Positions 39,715 to 49,803 of a stretch of DNA of 64,000 bases are shown piece after piece (position 1 is the first letter of the stretch; each line of letters begins with the position of its first letter). The DNA is from Nocardioides sp. B-3 (GTDB lineage: Bacteria > Actinomycetota > Actinomycetes > Propionibacteriales > Nocardioidaceae). The translations under genes were made by a program, and so were the position numbers. The DNA is taken from positions 1,736,001 to 1,800,000 of the forward strand of contig NZ_CP087968.1 in NCBI RefSeq assembly GCF_024703895.1, given 5' to 3'. A model generated the notes under the pieces. That model did no database searches, was not told where the DNA came from, and was given only the letters and a program-made list of their open reading frames with translations.

Positions 39715-42700
39715 GCATCGCCGAGCAGGGTCGCACCGAGAACGACTTCGAGTGGGGCGACGGGCCGCGCGGCCTACGAACCGGGTCAATCACCCGGGCG
39801 TCCCGGCGACCGCACACCACCCCAGGACAACGCGGCCGAGCAGAGCGTGCTCGGCGCGATGCTGATCTCCAAGGACGAGATCGCCAACGTCACCGAGACG
39901 CTGCGCGGACCCGACTTCTACCGCCCCGCGCACGAGGTCATCCACGACGCGATCATCGATCTCTACAGCCGGGGCGAGCCCGCTGACCCGGTCACCGTGG
40001 CGGCCGAGCTGAGTCGCAAGGGCGAGCTGGAGCGGGTCGGCGGTGCGCCATACCTCCACACGCTGTCGGCCAACGTGCCGATCGCCGCCAACGCCGGCTA
40101 CTACGCCGAGATCGTCCGGGAGAAGGCGATCCTGCGCCGCCTCGTCGACGCCGGCACCAAGATCGTGCAGATCGGCTACGCCGGCGAGGGCCGGGTCGAC
40201 GACGTCGTCGACCGGGCGCAGGCCGAGGTCTACAAGATCACCGACCGCAGGGCCACCGAGGACTACGCCCCGCTCAGCGACATCATGAACCCGACGCTCG
40301 ACGAGATCGAGGCGATCGGCAACCGGGAGGCCGGGCTCTACGGCGTGCCCACCGGCTTCGCCGACCTCGACGAGCTCACCAACGGTCTGCACTCGGGTCA
40401 GATGATCATCGTGGCGGCTCGTCCCGCCATGGGGAAGGCCCTTGCGCTCGACACTCCGCTTCCGACGCCGACCGGCTGGACGACGATGGGCGAGGTCGCC
40501 GTGGGCGATCTGCTGTATGACGCCTCTGGGAATCCGACCCGGGTCGTCGCTGCGACGGACGTGATGATCGATCGCCCTTGCTACGAAGTCACCTTCTCCG
40601 ACGGATCGGTGATCGTGGCCGACGCCGAGCACCAGTGGTTGACGTCTCCGCTTGCAGGGCCTGAGTCCGTTCCGGGGCCGAATCATCCCACTGGACGATT
40701 CTGGTATGACGGCTCCCGCCCGCGTCGGCGGTGAGCACAATCGTCCACACGGCCAGATCTGCACGACGCGCGAGTTGGCTCGCACAGCCGACTGGCTGCA
40801 CACCATCACGATGCCCGACGGAACCTCCGTCAAGGTCAGAAACCGTCATCTCGACGGCCTCGGTCCCGGTGAGGTGCGTTCAGGTCGACAACGAAGACCA
40901 CCTGTACCTCGCCGGTCCTTCCACGATCCCGACCCACAACTCCACGCTGGCGCTCGACTTCTGCCGGGCAGCGTCGATTGCCAACAACTTGACCAGCGTC
41001 TTCTTCAGCCTCGAAATGACGCGCACCGAGATCATGATGCGACTGCTGTCGGCCGAGGCGAAGGTGCCGCTCAACCACATCCGCAACGGGCAGATGACCG
41101 AGCAGGACTGGGACCTCTCGGCCAAGAAGATGGGCCAGGTCTCCGGGGCGCCGATGTTCATCGACGACTCGCCCAACATGACGATGATGGAGATCCGGGC
41201 CAAGGCGCGGCGGCTCAAGCAGCGCCACGACCTCAAGCTGATCGTCATCGACTACATGCAGCTGATGAGCTCGGGCAAGAAGGTCGAGTCCCGCCAGCTC
41301 GAGGTCTCGGAGTTCTCGCGGCAGATCAAGCTGCTCGCCAAGGAGCTCGAGCTCCCGATCATCGCGCTCTCGCAGCTCAACCGTGGTCCCGAGCAGCGTG
41401 CGGACAAGAAGCCGATGATGAGTGACCTTCGCGAGTCCGGCTGCCTCACGGCGGACACCCGCCTCATGCGGGCGGACACCAATGCAGAGATCACGCTCGG
41501 CCAGCTGATGGAGTCGGGTGCCAAGGACATCCCCGTGTGGTCGTTGGATGACCGACTCAAGCTGGTGCCGCGCACCCTGACCCACGCCTTCCCCTCCGGC
41601 ACGAAGCCGGTGTTCGAGCTGACGCTCACATCCGGGCGACGGATCACGGCGACCGGCAACCACAAGTTCCTCACCTACGACGGCTGGATGCCGCTCTCGG
41701 AACTGACGCCCGGCTCCCGTCTGGGTGCTGTCCGGCACGTTCCGCCGCCGCTCGAGGTCGCGCCTCGCGACGAGGATGAAATCGTCCTGCTCGCCCACAT
41801 GCTCGGCGACGGGTCATTCGTGAAGCGCCAGCCGATCCGCTACGTCTCGATCGACGAGGCCAACTTGGCGTCGGTCGGCAACGCCGCGGCCGGGCGCTTC
41901 GGGATCACTCCGAAGCGCGACGAGTACGCCGCAGCCCGGGTCACGACACTGAGGTTGCCTGCGCCGTACCACCTGACCCACGGCAAGCGGAACCCGATCG
42001 CCGCGTGGCTCGACGAGGACGGTCTCTTCGGTCTGCGCAGCCATGAGAAGTTCGTGCCCGACTGGGTGTTCGGCCTGCCCAAGGCGCAGGTCGGCCTGTT
42101 CATCAAGCACATCTGGGCGACCGACGGCTCGATCGGCTACGACGAGAAGAACAACCTCGGCCGCGTCTACTACGCCTCGACGAGCCGGCGCCTCGTGGAC
42201 GACCTCGCGCGCCTGCTGCTGCGCTACAACGTCTTCACCAGGGATCAAGCGAGTCCGCAAGGCCGGCTACCGCGACGGCTATCACCTCTACGTGTACGGC
42301 GCCGAGAACCAGCTCCGCTTCTGCGACGAGATCGGCGTCCACGGGGAGCGCGGTGTGAAGGCGGCCAACCTTGCCGACAAGTTGCGCGACGTCCGCGCCA
42401 ACACCAACCTCGACACCGTGCCCAAGGAGGTCTGGGGGCACGTCCGTGAGGTCTTGTCCGAGCAGGGCATGACCCACCGCGAGTTCGCGGCTGCCATGGG
42501 CACCCAGTTCTGTGGTTCTACGCTGTGGAAGCACGCGCCGAGCCGTGAGCGCATGGCGCGCGTGGCCGAAGTTCTCGGTGATGCGGACCTCGATGTCCTC
42601 GCTACGAACGACGTCTATTGGGACGCCATCGCATCGATCGAGCTCATCGGTGAGCAGCCGGTCTACGACGCCACCGTCATGGGCACCCACAACTTCGTCG

Positions 42701-42904
42701 TCGAGGGCATCGCGGCTCACAACTCGCTCGAGCAGGACGCGGACATGGTGATCCTGCTGCACCGCGAGGACGTCTACGAGAAGGAGTCGACCCGCCCCGG
42801 CGAGGCCGACCTGATCGTGGCCAAGCACCGCAACGGCCCGACGCGCGACCTGACGGTTGCCTTCCGTGGGTCACTACTCGCGGTTCGTGGACATGGCGCA
42901 CTGA
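39711..42904 (+). CDS. dnaB: Replicative DNA helicase DnaB with two inteins (several indels)
   Basis: Hexameric 5'-3' helicase of the replication fork. GTG 39711 overlaps the upstream peptide stop. After an indel near 39795 the N-terminal domain is clear (AEQSVLGAMLISKDEIANVTETL, FYRPAHEVIHDAI). The RecA core has the P-loop ARPAMGK-ST, split by intein 1 after the lysine; then LALDFCRAASIANN, FFSLEMTR, LIVIDYMQLM (Walker B) and IALSQLNRGPEQR, with intein 2 after SDLRESG. It resumes SLEQDADMVILLHRED and ends, after an indel near 42866, HYSRFVDMAH at 42904. Without inteins about 465 residues. Follows the rpsF-rplI block as in other actinobacteria. Confidence 0.95.
40438..40940 (+). other. DnaB intein 1: mini-intein with class 3 features in the P-loop
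   Basis: Inserted between Lys of AMGK and the following Ser. About 167 residues, no homing endonuclease. The first residue is Ala (ALALDTPLPTPTGWTTMGEV), so the usual Cys/Ser nucleophile is missing. The Trp in VADAEHQWLT (40636-40638), the internal Cys in VRCVQVDN (40875-40877) and the Thr in PTHN form the WCT triplet known from class 3 inteins, which splice through that internal Cys. It ends PTHN before Ser. Indels near 40720 and 40866 interrupt the frame. Confidence 0.88.
41442..42723 (+). other. DnaB intein 2: class 1 intein with LAGLIDADG-type endonuclease
   Basis: Inserted in SDLRESG/SLEQDAD, the site occupied in M. tuberculosis DnaB. Starts CLTADTRLMRADTNAEITLG, block B is ITATGNHKFLTYDGWMPLSEL, and it ends VYDATVMGTHNFVVEGIAAHN before Ser. 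The middle has two dodecapeptide-like motifs, LLAHMLGDGSF and IKHIWATDGSIG, of a homing endonuclease, with GRVYYASTSRRLVDDLARLLL between. About 427 residues; an inserted G near 42243 breaks the frame. Confidence 0.9.
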
Positions 42905-43229
42905 CCCCGGTCCGTTGTTGTCGAGATTCAATGAACATTAACGAGACGGGTAATCGGTTAATCTTGCCGCTTCGCTCGGCCTCCGCGGCTGGAGGCTGAC
43001 GTGACGATCAGGGCGGCGGACTTCTTCGTCGCGCCCACTACGAGCGAAGGACTCCGACCCCTCGACCTCCAGATCATCCGCGAGGAGATCCATGGCCATG
43101 GCGGGTGATCGCACATGTGCTGGCTCGCCACGGGGTTCAGGAATCGCCCTGCATCTCGACACCACCTTCACAACCACCGCCCAGCTGCTGCCGACGATTT
43201 TTCGAGGACCCAGTTGAACGCCCTCCTGC
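42905..43229. other. dnaB downstream gap
   Basis: 325 bp. The first 65 bp are relatively AT-rich with ATTAAC/GTTAAT half-sites around 42938-42963. A short open frame (43001-43108) with a good ribosome site is listed separately. The rest shows nothing recognisable. Confidence 0.4.
43001..43108 (+). CDS. Possible 35-residue peptide
   Basis: GTG 43001 lies 6 bases after GGAGG and codes TIRAADFFVAPTTSEGLRPL then DLQIIREEIHGHGG. Third codon positions are mostly G or C, like real genes here. Unknown; may be a small protein or a gene fragment. Confidence 0.3.
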   Translation: MTIRAADFFVAPTTSEGLRPLDLQIIREEIHGHGG

Positions 43230-43640
43230 TCAGCAGCCGCCTGCCCGGCCGCTGGGGATCGTGTAGAACAAAATCAGATTGGCCCGCGTCAAGGGTCCGT
43301 ATTCGCCGTCAGGCACCAACCCATGTCGTGCCTGCGCGTTCTTGAGCGCCTGCTCGGTCGCGGGGCCGAAGGAACCGTCGGTGGCGATGCTCTGGCCGTA
43401 GCAGTACTTGAGATTCCTCTGCAGGGCCCAGACCCCCGCCCCTTGTGAACCGCGATTGAGCCAACACGTGGTCGAACCCTGATGCGCTGGCTTGTAGGCG
43501 TAGAAGGTGCTGTTGGGCTGAGTGATCTTCACGTAGGAGGTGCATTCTGGAACGGTCGCCGCGTGTGCTGGGGCCGCAGCCACAAGCGATCCGCATGCGA
43601 GGGTGGCGGTTGCCACCGCGATCTTGAGACTGGTCAACAC
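43230..43640 (-). CDS. Secreted peptidoglycan-binding domain protein
   Basis: GTG 43640, after GGAG, gives a signal peptide (KIAVATATLACGSLVAAAPAHA). Mature part: Cys residues in PECTSYVK and TTCWLNRG, then a PG_binding_1-type repeat, VWALQRNLKYCYGQSIATDGSFGPATEQALKNAQARHGLVPDGEYGPLTRANL. 136 residues, intact. A small extracytoplasmic wall-binding protein of unknown role. Confidence 0.85.
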   Translation of the reverse strand: MLTSLKIAVATATLACGSLVAAAPAHAATVPECTSYVKITQPNSTFYAYKPAHQGSTTCWLNRGSQGAGVWALQRNLKYCYGQSIATDGSFGPATEQALKNAQARHGLVPDGEYGPLTRANLILFYTIPSGRAGGC

Positions 43641-43945
43641 GGCTCTCCTCTGAAATGAGACCGCTCTCCGCGGTCGTCAGCGACGCTACCCACGCCGCCC
43701 GCCGTGAAACCCACAAACCACCTCTGGCTGCATTGACCGGTCGCACTTTGACGAGGGACCACTGATCGGGCCCCTGTCGTCAAAGTTCCCCGCGGGGCGA
43801 CTCGTCAGTCTTCCCTGCGTCTCTACATCCGCCGATCCTGACCGGTGCGTCTATTGCTGTTTGCGGTCCGAGGTCCACCCGCAGGAGCCGCCGATCGCCG
43901 TGCGACTCCTGCAGGTCAGCCCCCAGTGCTGAAGGCGGAGGGGGT
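43641..43945. other. Gap before the catabolic island
   Basis: 305 bp with an inverted repeat ACTTTGACGA (43745-43754) / TCGTCAAAGT (43777-43786), probably a hairpin between two leftward genes. Nothing else recognised. It marks the left border of the catabolic gene group. Confidence 0.45.
43745..43786. terminator. Possible terminator hairpin of the aldehyde dehydrogenase operon
   Basis: Perfect 10-bp stem ACTTTGACGA / TCGTCAAAGT with an inner GGG/CCC pairing, 160 bp downstream of the aldehyde dehydrogenase stop. The distance makes the role uncertain. Confidence 0.45.
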
Positions 43946-45457
43946 TCAGGCTGGCGGTGGCAGCACAAGCGCGTAACCCCGCTTGGACCAGTCCGAGTCC
44001 TTGCTCTGCCTGATCGTCTTGACTCGGGTGTACTCCGCGAGTGCGTCGGGTCCCAGCTCACGACCGATGCCGCTCTGCTTGAAGCCACCGAAGGGGTTCA
44101 TCGGGGAAACCGGCGTGCCAGTCGTTGACCCAGACGGTGCCGGCCTCGATCTCCTCGGCGACCGCGAGGGCTCGCTCAGGGGAACCCCATACCCCTGCCG
44201 AAAGGCCGTAGTCGGTGTCGTTGGCGATCCTGATGGCCTCGGCGTCGTCGTCGTACCCGATCACCACGAGGACGGGGCCGAAGACTTCCTCACGGGCGAT
44301 TCGCATGTCGTTGGTGACGTCGGTGTAGACGATCGGCGCCACCCACGCACCCTTGGCGAACATCGGCTCGTCGGGCAGCGTGCCGCGGTATGCGATGGTT
44401 GCGCCCTCCTCGGCGGCGATGCCTACATACCTCTCGACACGCTTCTTCTGGTCGTGCGACGCGACCGGGCCCATGTCGGTGGCCATGTCGTTGGGGTCAC
44501 CGATCCGCACATCAGCGAGCCGGGTGATCAGGCGCTCGACTATCTCGTCCTTGCGGCTGTTGGGCACCAGAAGGCGGGTGCCGGACTCGCACACTCGGCC
44601 GGAGTACATCAAGAAGGCGAAGATCGATCCGTCGATGGCCAGATCCAGTGTCGGCGTCATCGAGGATGATGTTGGGGCCCTTGCCACCCAGTTCGAGTGT
44701 GATCTTCTTGAGGTTGTCCGCGGCGTTGCGTTGGACGAGCTTGCCGACCTCGGTCGAGCCCGTGAAGCCGATCTTGCGTACGTCGGGGTGCGAGGCGAGA
44801 CGGTCGCCGACTGTCTCGCCGGGGCCGGTGATGACGTTGAGGACACCCTTGGGCAGACCTGCCTCCTCGGCTGACTTCGCCAGTTCCAGAAGCGTGAGTG
44901 GGGTGTTCTCGTCGCACTTGAGCACGAAGGTGTTGCCGGCCGCGAGCGCCGGGCCCAGCTTCCAGCCGGCCAGCACCAACGGGAAGTTGAACGGCACGAT
45001 CCCGGCGCACACACCGATCGGCTCCCGACGAATCACCGACCGGGAATCCTCGGTCTCGGGCGCCAGCGGGTTCTCGATCTCGGTCTCGAACCCCCGAGCC
45101 ATGGCAGCGAAGACCCGCAGGTTCGCGATGCCCAGTCCGATGTGGAAGGCGCCCGCAGTCCGCACGGTCACCCCGTTCTCGGCGGTTGCCAACCCTGGCA
45201 AGCAGGTCGGCCTTGGCCTCCATGCTGTCGGCCATCCGGTCGAGCACGTCGGCGCGCTCCTTCGGCGTCATCCGACGCCGGTGCCCTCCTCGTGGGCGGC
45301 CTGTGCGGCCGCGACCGCGGCGTCGGCGTGCTCAACACCTCCGAAGGCGACTCCGCGCAGCCACCTCGTCGGTGGCCGGGGCCTTGATCTCGTAGATCTC
45401 CGGGGAGGCGACCCACTCTCCGTCGATGAACATCTGGTAGGTGAGGACGTCATTCAT
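43946..45457 (-). CDS. NAD(P)-dependent aldehyde dehydrogenase (three indels)
   Basis: Oxidises an aldehyde to the acid. ATG 45457 (AGGAGAAG upstream) overlaps the end of the GMC gene; starts [23 protein letters not shown]. Indels near 45355, 45195, 44645 and 44105. Family motifs: [35 protein letters not shown] (NAD site), [12 protein letters not shown] (general-base Glu) and the nucleophilic Cys in [13 protein letters not shown], then [15 protein letters not shown]. About 504 residues. Forms an operon with the GMC dehydrogenase, so it likely oxidises that enzyme's aldehyde product. Confidence 0.92.
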
Positions 45458-47020
45458 TGGCTTCTCCTGTGGCGTGGGCCTGCTTGATGAGGTCGGCGGC
45501 CTTCTCGCCGATCATGATCGTGGGCGCGTTGGTGTTGCCGCGGATCACCGTCGGCATGACGGAGGCATCGGCGACGCGCAGGGCTTCGACGCCCGGGACG
45601 GTCAGGTCCGGGGCGACCACGTGGCCGATGGAACAGCTCGAGGTCGGGTGGTAGAGCGTCTGGCCGACCCGGCGGGCAAAGGCGAGCAACTCCTCGTCCG
45701 TTGCGCCGGCGGGAACGACATGGTCACCGGTGATGACCTGCTTCATCGCTGGCTGGTCGGCGATCTGTAGAGCGATGCGGAGGCCGGCCACGATGCTGGT
45801 CCGGTCTGCCTCGGAGCCGAGGTAGTTGTGCTGGATCCGGGGTGCGACCAGCGGGTTTGGCGAGCGAAGCGTGAGCGTGCCCGTGCTGGTGGGCTTGAGC
45901 ACGCACGGTCCGGCGGCGAATCCCCTGGGCGTCCTGAGCGCCGAGCCCCTCCTCCTTGAAGAAGCAGGGCGTGGAGTGGAACTGGACGTCGGGGCCGGCC
46001 AGCCCCTCTCGCGTCTCGAAGAAACCTCCGGCCTCACCGATGTTGGACGTGAGCGGGCCGCGGCCTTCGGACTGCAGCAGCTCGACGTTCTCCACGCTGG
46101 CAGCCGTCATCAGGGTCTCGTGGTCGGTGAGGTAGTTGAGCATCACCATGAAGTGGTCCTGCAGGCGCTCACCGACGGGCAGATCAGCCACCAGCGGAAT
46201 GCCGAACGCCGCCAGCTGCGCGGCCGGTCCGACGCCCGAGAGCAGCAGCAGATGGGCCGAGCCGTAGGCACCGGCCGAGAGAACCACCTCGCGTTCGGCG
46301 CGGACCTCCTCGATCTTCCCGCCACGCCTGACCTCGACGCCGACGGCGCGGGTGCCGTCGAAGAGCACCTTGGTGGCGTGGGCATCGGTGATCACAGTGA
46401 GGTTGGGCCGTTCCATGGCCGGGTGCAAGTAGGCCACCGCCGTACTGCAGCGCATGCCTTCCCGCTGAGTGAGCTGGAAACGGCCGACGCCGAGCTGGTC
46501 GGCGCCGTTGAAGTCCGGATTGCGGGCGAAGCCCGCCTCGACCGCGGCGTCGACCCGGGCGTCACAGAGCGGGTTCATCGACCGGCTCTCGGACACCGTC
46601 AGCAGCCCCCCGATTCCGTGGAAGTCGTCGCCCCCGCGAGCGTTGTCCTCTGCCTTCCTGAAGTAGGGCAGGACGTCCTCGTAGGCCCAACCGGTGGCTC
46701 CGTCGGCCGCCCACTGGTCGTAATCGGCCTTGTTGCCACGGATGTAGATCATCGCGTTCATCGAGCTGGATCCACCGAGCATCTTGCCGCGCGGCAGATA
46801 GGCACGGCGGCCAGCGAGCTCCGGTTCCGGCTCACTGTCGAGGTCCCAGTCCCACTCGCTCTTGAACAGGCTGCCGAAGGCCGCGGGGATGTGGATCTCG
46901 TCCGCGGTGTCCGCCCCACCTGCCTCCACCGGGGGCGACCCGGACATCCGGGTCTTCGCTCAGCCGGGCTGCGATGGCGGCGCCGGCAGATCCGGCTCCG
47001 ACGATGACGTAGTCGTACAT
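45450..47020 (-). CDS. GMC-family FAD alcohol dehydrogenase (two indels)
   Basis: Flavoprotein oxidising a primary alcohol to an aldehyde. ATG 47020 starts YDYVIVGAGSAGAAIAARLSEDP, the FAD Rossmann motif; an indel near 46935 leads to AYLPRGKMLGGSSSMNAMIYIRGNKADYDQWA (GMC signature 1). Signature 2 region is VLSAGAYGSAHLLLLSGVGPA; an indel near 45935 precedes the C-terminal LYHPTSSCSIG and NTNAPTIMIGEKAADLI with the catalytic His. About 524 residues. Choline dehydrogenase and polyethylene-glycol dehydrogenase are the nearest types by eye; the substrate is not determined by sequence. Confidence 0.9.
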
Positions 47021-47060
47021 GGCATCCTCACTTCGTGGTGTGATCGACTTGCTGCTGAAG

Positions 47061-47205
47061 TGTGATCGGGGCCACAGTGCTGGACTTTGGGAGCCACTCC
47101 AGAGTTCGACGAATCTCGATGTGGTCAGGCCACAGTGGGCGACATACCGGCGACAGTTGGTCGCGTTTCGTCACACTTGAGCGCCGGTGTTGTGGACCGG
47201 CTACT
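47061..47205. promoter_or_regulatory. GMC-phaC divergent promoter with operator-like palindromes
   Basis: The 252-bp gap contains TGTGGTCAGGCCACA (47120-47134), a related TGTGATCGGGGCCACA (47061-47076) and a degenerate TGTGGACCGGCTACT (47191-47205). The first matches the palindrome before pucR at 14 of 15 positions. Confidence 0.65.
47120..47134. promoter_or_regulatory. Shared operator palindrome, site 1
   Basis: TGTGGTCAGGCCACA, 100 bp upstream of the GMC start and 139 bp upstream of phaC. Candidate PucR-regulator site. Confidence 0.65.
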
Positions 47206-47272
47206 ACTGCGACAGCCGGGTTTGTCGGCCGTCCATGAAGCCATCGGCGCGGTCCGATGCAAGCCTTGATGC

Positions 47273-48963
47273 ATGGCGACGACGATGCACGAGGCGGACG
47301 ACGAGTTGGCGGTCCCGCTCGACAGCCTGCTGTCCAGTGCCGGGAGGGTTGCGGGCAGTCAGTTCCTCCCGGGCCGCGAGGCCCTGTCCTTCTCGGGCGC
47401 CTTGGCCCGGCGGCCCCGGACGGTGACGGAGCGCCTCTCGAGGCTGGCCGTTGACTACGCCGGCATCGTGGCGGGCACCTCGCAGGCAGCGCCCAGCAGC
47501 CGGGACCGACGGTTCACCGACTCGTCGTGGAGCCAGAACCCGATGCTGCGCAGACTGCTCCAGACCTACCCGGTCACGTCCGAGACCGCATTGCAACTGG
47601 TCGACGACGCGGAGCTGGGAGATCGCGCTGACAAGCGGATCCGTCTCGTGGCGGAGAACCTGATCGACGCGCTCGCGCCTTCCAACAATGTGTTGATCAA
47701 CCCCGAGGCCGCAAAGGCAGTGATCGAGACGGGCGGTGGCAACCTCGTGCGTGGGCTGAAGGCCCTGCTGTCCGACGTGTCCTCGGCGCCGAGGATCCCG
47801 AGCATGGTCGACAAGTCTGGGTTCACGGTCGGAGGCAACCTCGCCGCGACTCCGGGTGCCGTGGTCTTCCGCACCCCGGTCCCGGAACTCATCCAGTACG
47901 GCGCGCAGACCGACGAGGTACGCGAGGTGCCGCTGCTCATGGTGCCGCCCACCATCAACAAGTTCTACGTGCTCGACCTCGCGCCCGGACGAAGCGTCGT
48001 CGAGCACTGTCCAGCAGGGCCACCGGGTCTTCATGGTGTCCCGGCGCAATCCAACGGCTCGGCACGCGAGCTGGGACATCGACACCTACGTGCACGGCGT
48101 CCCGGAGGCCTTCGACGTCGTGCGTGACATCTCCCAGTCGCCACGGGCCGCGGTGGCGGGCACCTGCTCCGGCGGGATCATCGCGTCGATGGCGGCCGCG
48201 CACCTCACTGCCGTGGGTCGTGCGGAGGAGCTGGCCGCACTCACCCTGCTCGTGACGGTGCTGGATCAGGCGAGGGCCGGCACCACGAGTGCCCTGCTGG
48301 ACCGGGCTCGGGCTGAGGCGGCGATGAAGCGGTCCGCACGGGTGGGCTACCTCGACGGCAGCGTCCCGGCCGAGGTGTTCGCGTGGCTGCGGCCCAACGA
48401 CCCGGGTCTGGAACTACTGGGTCAACAACTACCTCCTCGGCAAGCCGCCGCCCGCGTTCGACGTCCTCTACTGGAACGCGGACACGACACGGATGCCCGC
48501 GGGGCTGCACCGCGACTTCCTCGAACTGTCGCTCGCCAACAAGCTCGTCACCCCCGGCGCGGCGACCGCCCGCGGAGTGCCTGTCGAGCTCGACAAGATC
48601 TCGGCGGACGCGTATGTCGTTGCCGGCATCGCCGACCACATCACGCCCCGGCAGAGCTGCTACCGGACGACCGGTCTGCTGGGTGGCAAGACTCAGTTCG
48701 TGCTGTCGACCAGTGGCCACATCGCAGCCCCGGTGAATCCACCGACCAACGCCAAGGCCAGCTTCCAGACCGGCACGGACACGCCGGCCGACCCACGCGA
48801 GTTCCGGGCGGGCGCCGAGCAGGTCCAAGGCAGCTGGTGGACCCACTACAGCGACTGGCTCTCCACCCGGGCTGGCGAACTCGTGCCGGCACCGGCCGGC
48901 GTCGGTCGTGGGATGCACAAGCCGCTCGCCGAGGCGCCCGGCACCTACGTCTTCGACGCGTGA
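47273..48963 (+). CDS. phaC: Poly(3-hydroxyalkanoate) synthase PhaC (two indels)
   Basis: Polymerises 3-hydroxyacyl-CoA into PHA granules. ATG 47273 starts ATTMHEADDELAVPLDSLLSSAG. The alpha/beta-hydrolase domain has ELIQYGAQTDEVREVPLLMVPPTINKFYVLDLAPG, an indel near 48012, and the lipase-like box AGTCSGGI with the catalytic Cys near residue 296. An indel near 48412 precedes NYWVNNYLLGKPPPAFDVLYWNADTTRMP; the catalytic Asp is in AGIADHITP and the His in SGHIAAPVNPP. About 560 residues, like the Pseudomonas class II enzymes (medium-chain). phaZ overlaps its stop. Confidence 0.94.
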
Positions 48964-49796
48964 AAGCCCCGGTGCGACGGCTGCCGGACCTGCCACCGAA
49001 CCGCATCCGTGTGCTGGACGTGAACGGTGCGCGGGTCCGGGTCTCCGAGCGTGGCGAGGGTCGTCCGCTGCTGCTGGTCATGGGCATCGGCGGATCGCTC
49101 GACATGTGGCGTGGGCTGGAGGCCGAGCTCGTGCCACGCGGTTACCGGACGATCTCGTTCGATCTGCCCGGGGCCGGCGGCTCGCCGCCGGTTCTGCCGC
49201 CGCTGCGGATGCCCGGCCCGGCCCGCATCGCGGTCGCCGTGCTCGACGCGCTCGGACTCTCCGAGGTCGACGTCCCGGGTGTCTCGTTCGGCGGCGGCGC
49301 CGTCGCCCAGAGGTCGCCCGCCCGGCGCCGGAGCGCGTACGGCGGATCGTTCTCGCCGCAACTACGCCGGGGCTCGGAGGGGTGCCGGGCAGTCCGCGCG
49401 TGCTGATGCACATGAGCACACCGCTGCGGTACTGGGCGCCTCGTTACGCGCAACGGATCAGCCCCGTCATCTACGGCGGAGCGGCCCGCTCGGACGCGCG
49501 GATCCACGGGCGGATGGCGGCACGGTTCGAGCGCCCGCCCTCGCTGGTCGGGTATCTCGGTCAGTTGTACGCCGTGGCCCGGTGGACCTCCGTCCCATTC
49601 CTGCACCGGATCCGGTCGCGGGTCCTCGTCCTCCATGGCGACGACGACCCGATCCTGCCGCTCGCGAACGGTCGAATCCTCTCGTGGCTGATCCCCGACG
49701 CGCGGCTCCACGTCGTAGCTGGTGGCGGCCACCTGTTTCTGCTCGACCCGGGCGCCCGAGGCGGCCCGGCTCATCGACGACTTCCTGTCGGTCTGA
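48960..49796 (+). CDS. phaZ: Intracellular PHA depolymerase PhaZ (two indels)
   Basis: Predicted to hydrolyse stored medium-chain PHA. GTG 48960 overlaps the phaC TGA (GTGA). Pattern follows Pseudomonas PhaZ: LLLVMGIGGSLDMWRGLEAEL, ISFDLPGAGGSPPVLPPLRMPG, nucleophile GVSFGGGAVAQ, then after an indel near 49312 VLAATTPGLGGVPGSPRVL, ISPVIYGGAARSD, RVLVLHGDDDPILPLANGRIL (Asp) and GGGHLFLLD (His). An indel near 49757 precedes ARLIDDFLSV and the stop at 49796. About 279 residues. Confidence 0.88.
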
Positions 49797-49803
49797 CCCG
49801 CGC

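Noticed and set aside
42938..43177. Minus-strand 79-codon open frame after dnaB
   Set aside because: No ribosome site or recognisable motif, and poor codon pattern compared with the opposite-strand short frame.
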